Notes: generated from the letters alone by a model not told the origin. A stretch of DNA of 9,413 nucleotides from an uncultured Treponema sp. (GCA_905236465.1 CAJOQA010000197.1:1-9413), one strand, 5' to 3'; numbered from the stretch's first letter, positions 1 through 7,897 are shown. Numbers and translations are program-made.

Positions 1-1
1 G

Positions 2-262
2 AAAAAGAGCGAGCTAACATATTTTAGAGACCTAAAAGGTTTTGAAGTTGATATAATCGCGGATTGGAAGCGCACAATAGCAATCGAAGTCAAAAGCAGC
101 AGCGAAAGCGAAAAAAAACTTTCTGCAAACGTAAAAAAGTACTTAGACCTAAAATCCGATAGTGAAGCTAAAGGCTGCCTTTTTTATCTTGGCGACCTAT
201 CTTGCTTGATAAACGGAATTCAATACGTTTCCTGGCGCGACTGGGGCAGTTTTCAGCCATAA
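2..262 (+). CDS. AAA/DUF4143-family ATPase, C-terminal fragment (5' end outside window)
   Basis: An open frame enters from the left edge and gives 86 residues before TAA at 260-262. It contains the hallmark C-terminal block of the AAA ATPase/DUF4143 family: a 'FEVDIIAD' strand (Asp at fragment residue 17), then 'IAIEVKSS' (Glu 29, Lys 31). This D...ExK spacing resembles a PD-(D/E)XK nuclease-like fold. The ATPase domain with Walker A and B would lie upstream, outside the window. Proteins of this family are common in anaerobes and spirochaetes; their role is poorly defined. The next gene belongs to the same superfamily and strand, but its C-terminus is clearly different, so the two are not a recent tandem duplication. 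The 116-bp gap and the separate promoter argue against one operon. The family call is fairly safe; the function is unknown. Confidence 0.8.
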   Translation, partial: KKSELTYFRDLKGFEVDIIADWKRTIAIEVKSSSESEKKLSANVKKYLDLKSDSEAKGCLFYLGDLSCLINGIQYVSWRDWGSFQP

Positions 263-343
263 AAATCTGCTTGAAAAGAATTGCGATGATGATTTGTAAT
301 CTAAGATTTTATGTATAGTTTTTACACTTTTTCGTCGGAAAAC

Positions 344-372
344 TTGTAATTTTTAAGCACTTTTTCTATAAT
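344..372 (+). promoter_or_regulatory. Sigma70-type promoter for the DUF4143 ATPase; probably leaderless
   Basis: A -35 hexamer TTGTAA (344-349) is followed by a 17-bp spacer and a perfect -10 TATAAT (367-372). The ATG begins at 379, six bases after the -10 element. A start site at the usual distance would fall on or next to the ATG, leaving no room for a Shine-Dalgarno sequence, and none is visible. The promoter match is seen directly; the leaderless message is inferred. Confidence 0.7.
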
Positions 373-378
373 AAACTT

Positions 379-1674
379 ATGCAGCGGAATTTGATAAAAA
401 AACTATTCGAATGGAAAGAAGCCCCAGAACGAAAGCCTCTTATTCTTTGGGGGGCAAGGCAGGTGGGAAAGACCTGGCTTTTAAAAGAATTCGGACGAGT
501 CGCTTTTGAAAACACGCTTTACATATCTTTCTACAACAACAAGAAAGATGCAGAAATCTTTGAGAAGGACTATGACACAAAGCGGATAATCAGCGCGCTT
601 GAAATCCAGCATCATATAAAAATAAATGCACAGCGGACTTTGATAATCTTTGATGAAGTTCAGGCCGCTCCAAAGGTTGTCGAATCCTTGAAATACTTTT
701 GCGAGGATGCTCGGGAATATGCAGTCGTTGCGGCAGGCTCTCTTTTGGGAGTGAGCATTCACGAGGGAGTTTCTTTTCCTGTGGGCAAGGTGAACACCTT
801 GCATCTTTATCCGATGAGTTTTTCTGAGTATCTGAGGGCAGTAGGCGAGGAAAGGCTTGCGGATTTAATTGAAGAAAAAAACGCAGGGAATCCGCTTGTG
901 TCCGACTTGAGCGAAACTTTTGTTCCGCTTTTGAAGGACTACTATTTTGTCGGCGGAATGCCCGAGGCCGTGAAAACCTTTGCGGAAAGTCGCGACTATG
1001 ACAAAGTGCGGGTAATCCAAAACGAAATCGTAAGCCAGTATGAAGGCGACTTTGGAAAGCACGTTGAAGCGAAGGAACTTCCAAGAATTAGGATGGTGTG
1101 GTCTTCCCTTCCAATGCAGCTTGCAAAGGAGAACAAAAAATTTTTTTTAGGTCAGATAAAGAGCGGAGCTCGCATGAAGGAATTTGAAATCGCAATCCAA
1201 TGGCTGTGCGACGCAGGGCTAGTCTACAAAGTCCACAAGGTATCAAAGCCTGCCGTTCCCCTCAAATCTTACGTTTCCTTTTCAGATTTCAAAGTCTACC
1301 TGTGCGACATAGGTCTTTTGGGAGCGTTGAGCGAACTTGACAAGGAAAGCGTCATAAACGGGAACGACATTTTTGTTGAATTCAAGGGCGCGCTTACGGA
1401 ACAATACGTTCTGCAGGAACTGAAAGCCACGACATGCTATATTCTCTACTACTATTCCGGGGAAAAATCGACATACGAAGTGGATTTTTTGATTCAAAAA
1501 GGAAAGGATGTCATTCCGCTCGAAGTGAAAGCCGAGGAAAACCTGAAGGCAAAGAGCCTCAAATTCTACTCGGAAAAATTTTCTCCGCCCACCGCCATAC
1601 GCACGTCAATGTCAAAATACAGGAAACAGGACTGGCTGACAAACGTGCCCCTTTGGGCGGTGAGTGGGGTGTAG
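379..1674 (+). CDS. AAA ATPase with C-terminal DUF4143 domain
   Basis: This 431-residue protein has the usual length and order of the AAA/DUF4143 family. A short N-terminal helix leads into Walker A GARQVGKT (residues 25-32). Walker B TLIIFDE follows (87-93; Asp92 and Glu93 for Mg/ATP hydrolysis), then a sensor-like AAGSLLG strand (118-124) and the family signature LYPMSFSEYL (143-152). The C-terminal half holds DUF4143, ending in VDFLI (Asp369) and IPLEVKA (Glu382, Lys384), a D...ExK arrangement like that of restriction-endonuclease folds, and a closing 'NVPLWAV' strand. It is expected to be a soluble cytoplasmic ATPase; no signal peptide or membrane segment is seen. The partner and substrate are unknown. 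The ATG at 379 fits the family N-terminus and the promoter. A run of six A and eight T (1135-1148) inside the gene is slippage-prone, but the frame is intact. Confidence 0.92.
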   Translation: MQRNLIKKLFEWKEAPERKPLILWGARQVGKTWLLKEFGRVAFENTLYISFYNNKKDAEIFEKDYDTKRIISALEIQHHIKINAQRTLIIFDEVQAAPKVVESLKYFCEDAREYAVVAAGSLLGVSIHEGVSFPVGKVNTLHLYPMSFSEYLRAVGEERLADLIEEKNAGNPLVSDLSETFVPLLKDYYFVGGMPEAVKTFAESRDYDKVRVIQNEIVSQYEGDFGKHVEAKELPRIRMVWSSLPMQLAKENKKFFLGQIKSGARMKEFEIAIQWLCDAGLVYKVHKVSKPAVPLKSYVSFSDFKVYLCDIGLLGALSELDKESVINGNDIFVEFKGALTEQYVLQELKATTCYILYYYSGEKSTYEVDFLIQKGKDVIPLEVKAEENLKAKSLKFYSEKFSPPTAIRTSMSKYRKQDWLTNVPLWAVSGV

Positions 1675-1812
1675 AGGGGAAAAGGCATACAAGGTAAGAA
1701 AAGTATAACTTTTTAGGACAACGGAATTAGAAATGCCGTAATCGGTTGCAAAAAAAAGCGCGTTTTCCTCTTGCATTTTCGCGAAACTATTGTTCATCCC
1801 AAGATGTTCTCG

Positions 1813-1830
1813 TATGACGACAACGTCATA
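1813..1830. repeat. Perfect inverted repeat, operator-like
   Basis: TATGACG (1813-1819) and CGTCATA (1824-1830) are perfect inverted arms around a 4-base ACAA loop, 82 bp before the giant gene's ATG. No T-run follows on either strand, so a terminator is unlikely. It could be an operator or a chance hairpin within an old coding remnant. Confidence 0.4.
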
Positions 1831-1896
1831 AAACTTCCCCCGTATATGATTTTTTGTTTGGAATAGGCTTCTGTATAGAAAAAAGTAAAAAAAATA

Positions 1897-1902
1897 TATA
1901 AT
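1897..1902 (+). promoter_or_regulatory. Putative -10 element of the giant gene
   Basis: A perfect TATAAT sits 10 bases before the ATG at 1913 within an A/T-rich stretch. No good -35 hexamer is found at 16-18 bp upstream. The expected transcript would have only a few untranslated bases, and no Shine-Dalgarno sequence precedes the ATG (TTTTTCTAAAA). In such an AT-rich stretch, TATAAT may occur by chance. Confidence 0.4.
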
Positions 1903-1912
1903 TTTTCTAAAA

Positions 1913-4900
1913 ATGAATATTGATTTTTTTAAGTATAGAATATATGGTAAAAAATATAGTAAGAAAGTAAAAACAATAATTTGGAGATATAAAAAGAAGG
2001 TGTCTGAAAAAACATATACTTATGAAAGCAGAAGAAAATTAGTTGAAAAACATGAGCAGGCTTTTATCTTAAAAACACTTTTGGCAAGTGATGAAGCTAA
2101 AGAACTGGCTAAGGCTTTTGTTGGCTCTTCTGTGGATTCAAGAAATTATATTCAAGAAGCGTGTTATACTCTCAAAGCCGGTGAGTGCCCGTCATCTTTT
2201 GTAAAACGAAGTGCATTTAAAGAACTTCTTTCTATTTGTATTCCAAATAAAAAAAATCAGGAAAAGTATCTAAGCATAATAGACAAAAGCAATCTCTTTC
2301 AGTATTCGCAAGGATACTACCGCCGTTCTGTCAGGTCCAAGAATTATGCCTTTGGTATAGTAAAAAATATTTATCTTCTGTATGACTTTTATAAGTTCAG
2401 CTTTTACGGCTGTTCTTTAAGTCAATATCTTAAAAATGAGCTTAGTGACGAATACCTGGACTTAAAGAAAAGCAGCACGGCTTATAGTTATAAGATGCTT
2501 CACATAGACAACGAGGACTTGCTGATTGCTGCAGAACTAGATCAGGATTTAAAAAAGAATGAAAAAGGCGAGCTTCACAAAACAATAGAAGATATAATAC
2601 TTGGGGATAGCAATACAAGTTCTGTAACAGTTCCCTTGATCCGAGGAATTTTAAAAAGTGATGACAAAGCACTTCACGCCCTTTTAGGAAAGTTCCTGCT
2701 TGCCGCAAGGCTTCAGGAAGGAGTCCGCCAAGCTATATGTGAGAATATGGACTGCGGTACGATTCAAGCCTTTGAGACTCTCTTTAACGTGATAAAAGAA
2801 AACAATCTTATCCGTTTTTCAAGTGTAAAGCGGGCAGTTGCAACATGGATAGGAATATTAAATCAAGAAGCATTGGAGCGAATTTCTAAAAAGACCCTTG
2901 CTTTAATGGACGAAGCCCTGCATGACAAGAACCGCTGTGATCAGATGCTGAGTAGCGAAGATTCTATGGAGCTTATAGTTGCCCTTTGGTCAAAAGGCTT
3001 TTTAGATGCACAATCTGCCCTTACTGAAATAACACGTATACTTTCTTCTGGAAGTAAAAATCAGCTTTTGGTTGTAGCCTATTACAATTCAAGTTTGTAC
3101 AATAGGGGCTTTTATTCAAAAGTTGCTGAGTTTGCTCTTGAAAATTATTCTGATGACCTTGAGCTTGTGGCTGCTTTTCTTCCGACATATCTTAATGACT
3201 ATAGGGATTTCTCAAACTATTATTTTTATAAAAATTTTCCTGACAATGTTTCTGATACATTCAAGACCCATCCTGAAAAATGGTTTGAGGGCAATGCAGA
3301 AAAAGCAAAGGTTCATACAGACATTCTTTTGAAAATCTATAAAAGTCTTGGCAAAGCAAAAAAAGCTAAAACTTTTTCTCCCTGTACTTTTCCTTGGTAC
3401 TCTGTAAGCATTTCAAAAAGTGAGATTGCAAGCAGGCTTCTTGTTTTAGAAACCAGCTTTCCTGGTATACTTTCAAAAGAAGATTCTTATGAGATGCTTG
3501 AAAACTCTGATGTAGGAAATTTATTTTTTAAGGAGATTATCAGGGTAAGAACCAACCATCGGGATAAAAACTTTGCGGTAAAGGCTATGGCAAATAAAAA
3601 ACTCATGAAGGTTTCCCATGAGCTTTTGCAAGAAGTTTCTCTTAAACAAGAAGATTATATCTATCTGGAATCGTTACTGCACTATAAGGATGATGAGCAG
3701 CGAAAACTTGTCAGTGATTTAATAGCGGAACAGGGGGAGTCCGGTTTTGCTGATTCAATAAAGCGTCTTTTAAAAGCAAAGACTGAAGGGGAACGGTTTG
3801 CAGCCCTTAATTTTATCAGCGGCCTAAAAAATAGGGATATAAAACCTGACTACAAATCATTTGAGAAAGTTGTAAATGAAATTCCTCATCCTTCTGAAAA
3901 AGAAAAGCTTCTTATAAAAACTATCTTTCCTTATGCTGATAAAAATGATGAGGATAATGATTTACCAAAAGTACCTCAGAGAATAGAAGAATTCTACGAC
4001 ATAAGCAAAGTGGAATATTTTTCAGCTTCAGATTTAAAGATGGACACAAATGAGCTTGACAATCTTTGCAAGGTTGACAAGAAAAAATTAAAGAATATCA
4101 TAGCGGAATTTGATAGCTTGGTTATAGCCCACAAAAATGATCAATACAAAGGCTACAATGGGGAGGACCGTCTGCTTGGAGAAAAAGGTAGATACGTATA
4201 TGATTTCGGGCATCTTGAAAGAGGGCCTATTACTAGCAGAGAGAAAATTTTAGAAATACTTCCTTTTGCAAAGTTGTGGACAGGCTTTTATGAAGAATAC
4301 GTAAAAGACCCTGTTACCCTTTTACAGCTTTATCTTCTTTCCTGCCTTCCAAAGTTGGAGACAAAGGGAATCGGTTCAATTATGAAAAAGTTTGTGCCTT
4401 CTGCTGCAACTGCAAGCAAGGAGGAGCCAGGGGAGGCGGAGCTTAAGAAGCTTGTGAGGGCTGTGTTTGCAGGTCTTTGCGATGTGAATCCTGGTGAGTA
4501 TGAGTATTTTTCGCCTGCCGCCCGCTGGTCTGTTTTTAAGGATGTGTTTGAAGCACTTGTCTTTTGCTACTGCAGTGATGATTATCTTTTAAAAATAAGA
4601 AAACAGATATGCTATAAAATTATACAAAATACGAAAGAGGCAGACTTGTGGTTCTGTTATCCTGCACGGTATTACAGGTCAGAGCAAATGGAATGTGTCC
4701 TTGCAAATTTTTCAAGAAACGTGACAAATATTTTCCACTTCTATATCCTTACAAAAAATCTGCGAGAAGTTTCAGAGCTTACGGACAGTGACTTTACCGA
4801 TTATTTTAAACTTTACTACACCCTCGCCTGTCATGCAGATTTTGCAGGCCACACAGAAGATCGTCAATACTATGGGGACTATAAAAAACTTTATCCTGAA

Positions 4901-7192
4901 GATTTCTTTAGGGCTTACAAGCTGGGCCTAATAAACAAAGACACGATGTACTTTGGTATTATCAAGGTAGCTGGAATGGAATCTAGCATGGGAGACTCCA
5001 CTTTTTATAATAGTGAAAATCCTGAACTTTTTGAAATCTACAAGGAACTGCATGATGCTATTGTTGTAAATGAAATTCAAAGTGGAGAAGGCGGTTCTTA
5101 CTTTTCAAAATATGTAAACTTTGTAAAATTTGTGTATGGTTCAAGGTTTACACTTTTACTTATTCAGGCCTTAGGGAAAACTCCTTTTGAACGCAATGGC
5201 TACAGTAATTCAGGAAGGACGCACAACTTGAGCCATCTTATAAGTGAAAGTCATCCTGCAAAAGATGATAGTGTGCAGGAGTTTAAGGAACTTGTAAAAA
5301 AATATAAAGTTTCCGAGCAAAAGCTCTTTGACCTTGCAATGTATAATCCTGAATGGATTCCTTTTCTTTCTAAAGTGCTTGACATTCCTTCTTTGGAAAG
5401 TGGCTGTTACTACTTTATAGCCCACATGAAGGCCGGCTGGAATGACCACAGGGATGCCACTAAGATAGCAAGATATACTCCTCTTAGCATTGAGGATTTG
5501 AGTAGGGGGGCTTTTGACCTTGACTGGTTCACAGAAGTTTTTGCTGACCTTGGTGAAGAAACTTTTGACAAACTTTACCTAAGCGCAAAATATATAAGTG
5601 ACGGCTCTCAACATTCAAGGGCTCGAAAGTTTGCGGATGCGGCTCTTGGCAGAGTGACTGAAGAAGAACTTGAGAAAGAGATTGAAAGGGCGCGAAACAA
5701 AGATCTAGTTATGAGTTATCCCCTGATCCCTTTTGAAAAAGTCAGTCAAAAAGAAACAGATGAGCGCATCCTGCACCGCTATGAATTCTTGCAAAAGTTT
5801 AAGAAAGAAAGTAAGCAGTTTGGCGCACAAAGAAGGCAGAGTGAAAGTGTGGCAATGGAGATTGCACTTGAAAATCTTTCGCGTTCGGCAGGCTTTACTG
5901 ATGTGAACAGACTGAACCTAAAAATGGAAGGTCTGCTTATGAATCAAGTCAATCAGGTTTTTAACTGGCAGAAAATAGAAGCTGGCCCTTACTGCTACGA
6001 AGTTCGGATTGCAGTTGATGAAAAAGGAATGCCTTCAATTGAATGTCGTAAGGAAGGCAGTGAAAAGAATTTAAAAAGTCTTCCTGCTGCTTGTAAAAAA
6101 ACTGATGCTGCAGAGTACTGCCAGGAGATCTACAAAAAACTCAAGTTGCAGCATGAGCGCACTAGGGGTATGTTCGAGGACTTTATGACCGAGAAGGTTA
6201 GCTTACCCGCAAAAGAAATAGCAAATCTTTTGGAGAATCCTATTGTTTCCCCCATAGTAAAAAATCTTATCTTTATTACAGAGGATAGGGCAGAAGGATT
6301 TTTGTTTCAAGAAGATTCCGTGTATTTTCTTAAAAACTTTGAGGGGGTAAGCAAAAAAATTGATGAAGAGCAGCAGATCCGTGTAGCCCATGCCTATGAC
6401 TTTTTTATAGACGGGCACTGGCATGATTGGCAAAAGTATATCTTTGATCAGAAGATTGTCCAACCCTTTAAGCAGGTGTTCCGAGAACTGTATCTTAAAC
6501 TTGATGAGGAAAAAGATAAGAACAAGAGCCTTATGTTTGCGGGTAACCAGATTCAGCCAAAGAAAGCAAGCGCGGCACTCAAAAGCCGTAAGTGGGTATG
6601 TGACTATGAGAGTGGCCTTGAAAAGATTTTCTACAAGCACAACCTTATTGCAACTATCTATGCGCAAGCGGACTGGTTCTCCCCTGCTGACATTGAATGT
6701 CCTGCGCTTGAGTATGTAGAGTTTAGTTATCGACGCTACAGTCCTGTCACAAAGGAACTGTGCATACAGAATATAGATGATATCTTGTATTCTGAGGTAA
6801 TGCGGGATGTTGATCTTGCGGTAAGTGTAGCTCACGCAGGAAGCGTAGACCCAGAGACAAGCCATTCCACGATTGAGATGCGGCGAGCAGTCTGCGAGTT
6901 TACGCTTCCACTGTTCAAGATTAGCAATGTACGTTTTGAAAAGAACTTTGCCTTTGTTGTTGGCAGTCGAGCCGAATATTCAGTTCATTTGGGAACAGGT
7001 ATCGTGCACAAAAGCGCAGGCAGTCTTATAAACATAGTGACGGTTCATTCTCAGCAAAGGGGCAAACTCTTTTTACCTTTTGTTGACGAAGACCCGAAGA
7101 CTGCGGAGGTTCTATCAAAAATTCTTTTGTTGGCAAGGGATGAAAGTATAAAGGATCCCTACATTCTTGAGCAGATTGAGGCTGTTTCGTAA
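1913..7192 (+). CDS. DUF4132-family giant protein (DUF5724-like N-terminal part, conserved C-terminal segment)
   Basis: This 1759-residue, apparently cytoplasmic protein has no signal peptide or membrane segment. The N-terminus is very basic and helical. Around residues 220-313 it carries the conserved 'TIEDIILGD', 'RQAICENMDCGT' and 'LIRFSSVKRAVATW' blocks that I associate with DUF5724 in the longer DUF4132 proteins. A long helical, HEAT-like middle follows. The DUF4132 core runs from about residue 1300 (GAQRRQSE, then LENPIVSPIVKNLIFI near 1438 and QPFKQVFRELY near 1515). The C-terminal segment has ADWFSPADIE (about 1585), SEVMRDVDLAVSVAHAGSVD (about 1626-1645), YSVHLGTG (1689-1696), LFLPFVDEDPKTAE (1719-1732) and a closing IKDP. 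E. coli YehI/MolR is a shorter relative. The family's function is unknown; comparative genomics places relatives beside MoxR ATPases and VWA proteins in predicted conflict systems. The first in-frame stop upstream of the ATG is at 1886-1888, with no other start between, so ATG 1913 is the natural start. Its stop overlaps the ribosome binding site of the next gene. The frame is intact over 5.3 kb, which argues for selection. Confidence 0.9.
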   Translation: MNIDFFKYRIYGKKYSKKVKTIIWRYKKKVSEKTYTYESRRKLVEKHEQAFILKTLLASDEAKELAKAFVGSSVDSRNYIQEACYTLKAGECPSSFVKRSAFKELLSICIPNKKNQEKYLSIIDKSNLFQYSQGYYRRSVRSKNYAFGIVKNIYLLYDFYKFSFYGCSLSQYLKNELSDEYLDLKKSSTAYSYKMLHIDNEDLLIAAELDQDLKKNEKGELHKTIEDIILGDSNTSSVTVPLIRGILKSDDKALHALLGKFLLAARLQEGVRQAICENMDCGTIQAFETLFNVIKENNLIRFSSVKRAVATWIGILNQEALERISKKTLALMDEALHDKNRCDQMLSSEDSMELIVALWSKGFLDAQSALTEITRILSSGSKNQLLVVAYYNSSLYNRGFYSKVAEFALENYSDDLELVAAFLPTYLNDYRDFSNYYFYKNFPDNVSDTFKTHPEKWFEGNAEKAKVHTDILLKIYKSLGKAKKAKTFSPCTFPWYSVSISKSEIASRLLVLETSFPGILSKEDSYEMLENSDVGNLFFKEIIRVRTNHRDKNFAVKAMANKKLMKVSHELLQEVSLKQEDYIYLESLLHYKDDEQRKLVSDLIAEQGESGFADSIKRLLKAKTEGERFAALNFISGLKNRDIKPDYKSFEKVVNEIPHPSEKEKLLIKTIFPYADKNDEDNDLPKVPQRIEEFYDISKVEYFSASDLKMDTNELDNLCKVDKKKLKNIIAEFDSLVIAHKNDQYKGYNGEDRLLGEKGRYVYDFGHLERGPITSREKILEILPFAKLWTGFYEEYVKDPVTLLQLYLLSCLPKLETKGIGSIMKKFVPSAATASKEEPGEAELKKLVRAVFAGLCDVNPGEYEYFSPAARWSVFKDVFEALVFCYCSDDYLLKIRKQICYKIIQNTKEADLWFCYPARYYRSEQMECVLANFSRNVTNIFHFYILTKNLREVSELTDSDFTDYFKLYYTLACHADFAGHTEDRQYYGDYKKLYPEDFFRAYKLGLINKDTMYFGIIKVAGMESSMGDSTFYNSENPELFEIYKELHDAIVVNEIQSGEGGSYFSKYVNFVKFVYGSRFTLLLIQALGKTPFERNGYSNSGRTHNLSHLISESHPAKDDSVQEFKELVKKYKVSEQKLFDLAMYNPEWIPFLSKVLDIPSLESGCYYFIAHMKAGWNDHRDATKIARYTPLSIEDLSRGAFDLDWFTEVFADLGEETFDKLYLSAKYISDGSQHSRARKFADAALGRVTEEELEKEIERARNKDLVMSYPLIPFEKVSQKETDERILHRYEFLQKFKKESKQFGAQRRQSESVAMEIALENLSRSAGFTDVNRLNLKMEGLLMNQVNQVFNWQKIEAGPYCYEVRIAVDEKGMPSIECRKEGSEKNLKSLPAACKKTDAAEYCQEIYKKLKLQHERTRGMFEDFMTEKVSLPAKEIANLLENPIVSPIVKNLIFITEDRAEGFLFQEDSVYFLKNFEGVSKKIDEEQQIRVAHAYDFFIDGHWHDWQKYIFDQKIVQPFKQVFRELYLKLDEEKDKNKSLMFAGNQIQPKKASAALKSRKWVCDYESGLEKIFYKHNLIATIYAQADWFSPADIECPALEYVEFSYRRYSPVTKELCIQNIDDILYSEVMRDVDLAVSVAHAGSVDPETSHSTIEMRRAVCEFTLPLFKISNVRFEKNFAFVVGSRAEYSVHLGTGIVHKSAGSLINIVTVHSQQRGKLFLPFVDEDPKTAEVLSKILLLARDESIKDPYILEQIEAVS

Positions 7193-7196
7193 GGAG
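7191..7196 (+). promoter_or_regulatory. Shine-Dalgarno of the 148-aa gene, overlapping the giant gene's stop
   Basis: AAGGAG begins inside the TAA stop (7190-7192) of the giant gene and lies eight bases before the GTG at 7205. This is the only strong ribosome binding site noticed in front of a gene in the window. It decides the GTG start: the in-frame TAA at 7190-7192 rules out anything further upstream. The overlap predicts translational coupling of the two proteins. Confidence 0.85.
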
Positions 7197-7204
7197 AAAG
7201 CAAG

Positions 7205-7651
7205 GTGAAAATAAAAGTCTATGTAAAGAATGCAGGTGCTAGAAGAAATACAGTAGAAGCGGAGGACTTTGAGCTTTCCCCTGACTTTGACGGCCAATGC
7301 ACTGTTTGTGATTTTTTGAATGAGATTACGGCAGTCTGTGTCAGGCAATACAAAAAGCGGCAGGCAGAAAGCGGAATCCTACATCTTCTAACAGAAAAGC
7401 AGATAGAAGAAAAATCTTCAACTGGGAAGATAAGCTTTGGTGTAAATTATGGAGAAAAAAGTCCGCAGTTAAAGGCTGCTCAGGAAAACACCTGCCAGTG
7501 CTACTTGGACGGAATTTTTGCCCTCTTTATTGACGGCAATGAAATAAGCGGGTTAAAGTCCTCCTTGCCTCTTGAAAGCCCTGTATCTGTCCATGAAGGT
7601 AGTGAAGTCACATTTATCCGCCTTGCAATGCTTGCGGGAAGAATGTGGTAG
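7205..7651 (+). CDS. Uncharacterised 148-aa protein coupled to the DUF4132 gene; predicted beta-grasp fold
   Basis: The protein starts at GTG with a strong ribosome binding site, 12 bases after the giant gene's stop, so it is almost certainly co-transcribed and coupled. I do not know a named family for it. By eye it shows an opening strand (residues 2-8) and second strand (17-24), a helix (about 33-53), then an inserted helical/linker section (about 57-98). It ends with a strand (FALFID, 105-110), a turn NG-like 'DGNE', and a last strand after 'EGSEVTFIRL' (131-140), closing in LAGRMW. This beta-beta-alpha-beta-beta order, with an acidic-Gly-x-Glu-Val turn before the final strand, resembles ThiS/MoaD and ubiquitin-like proteins. 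Those end in a reactive Gly-Gly; here the tail is LAGRMW, so sulfur-carrier or conjugation chemistry is not supported. A binding partner or adaptor of the giant protein is the simplest inference. Cys32 and Cys35 form a lone CxxC, probably without meaning. Confidence 0.82.
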   Translation: MKIKVYVKNAGARRNTVEAEDFELSPDFDGQCTVCDFLNEITAVCVRQYKKRQAESGILHLLTEKQIEEKSSTGKISFGVNYGEKSPQLKAAQENTCQCYLDGIFALFIDGNEISGLKSSLPLESPVSVHEGSEVTFIRLAMLAGRMW

Positions 7652-7658
7652 CGCCACT

Positions 7659-7708
7659 GTCTAACATTTAGCATTGGGCTACCTGTCGCTTCGCAATATC
7701 TAAGCCAA
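7659..7708 (+). other. Possible degenerate integron attC-like half-site
   Basis: Seven bases after the 148-aa gene's stop comes GTCTAAC (7659-7665), which fits the attC core RYYYAAC. It is followed by an imperfect stem: ATTGGGCTA (7673-7681) against TAAGCCAAAT (7701-7710), with a one-sided extra G, across a 19-base loop. Unpaired bases on one arm are typical of attC sites, but no matching GTTRRRY core is found downstream. It could be a decayed site, an unrelated repeat or chance; the core consensus is very degenerate. Confidence 0.2.
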
Positions 7709-7758
7709 ATTTTGTTTTCCTTAAAAAATTTGAAAATTTCTTTGTAAGTGATATTGTT

Positions 7759-7786
7759 TTGACTTCAGATTATCAAACAGTATCGT
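7759..7786 (+). promoter_or_regulatory. Weak promoter candidate upstream of the DUF6155 locus
   Basis: TTGACT (7759-7764) and TATCGT (7781-7786) are 16 bp apart, a good -35 with a poor -10. A second option is an extended -10, TGCTATGCT (7880-7888), nine bases before the ATG at 7898. That option would again give an almost leaderless message. Neither is strong, and the gene itself looks broken. Confidence 0.25.
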
Positions 7787-7897
7787 TTTCACGCCAGAGT
7801 TCTTGCTCATTCAACATACTGGGTAAAATATAAGTCTCCTGATTTCTTGTATCGAAGTATAGCAGAAAAATGAAAAATATGCTATGCTGATTTCAAT

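Larger units (their letters stand above)
1675..1912. other. Non-coding spacer upstream of the giant gene
   Basis: No convincing gene lies here. A minus-strand frame without stops runs across roughly 1612-1880 and reads plausibly in its middle part (FYDVVVIREHLG, then NSFAKMQEENALFFATDYG). It has no convincing start or ribosome binding site, and its 3' part overlaps the end of the ATPase gene. It may be a decayed remnant of an unidentified gene. The spacer also holds a perfect hairpin (1813-1830) and an AT-rich promoter-like end. No T-tailed terminator is visible after the ATPase gene. Confidence 0.4.

Noticed and set aside
590..1084. Minus-strand 164-codon frame within the ATPase gene
   Set aside because: Its product is rich in Arg, Pro and Ser, typical of a shadow frame, and the plus-strand ATPase motifs are unambiguous.
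1612..1797. Minus-strand 61-codon ORF at the end of the ATPase gene
   Set aside because: It overlaps the ATPase C-terminus, has no ribosome binding site, and the frame continues open upstream without a start. At best it is part of a decayed remnant.
6203..6865. Long minus-strand frame (220 codons) inside the giant gene
   Set aside because: It lies wholly opposite a well-conserved part of the DUF4132 core, has no family resemblance, and is a shadow of the real gene.
7230..7320. Zinc-binding CxxC in the 148-aa protein
   Set aside because: Only one CxxC pair (Cys32/Cys35) lies at the start of a predicted helix, and no suitably placed second pair exists.
7700..7745. Intrinsic terminator after the 148-aa gene
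   Set aside because: The A/T-rich stretch lacks a GC-rich stem followed by a T-run; only weak AAATTT palindromes are present.
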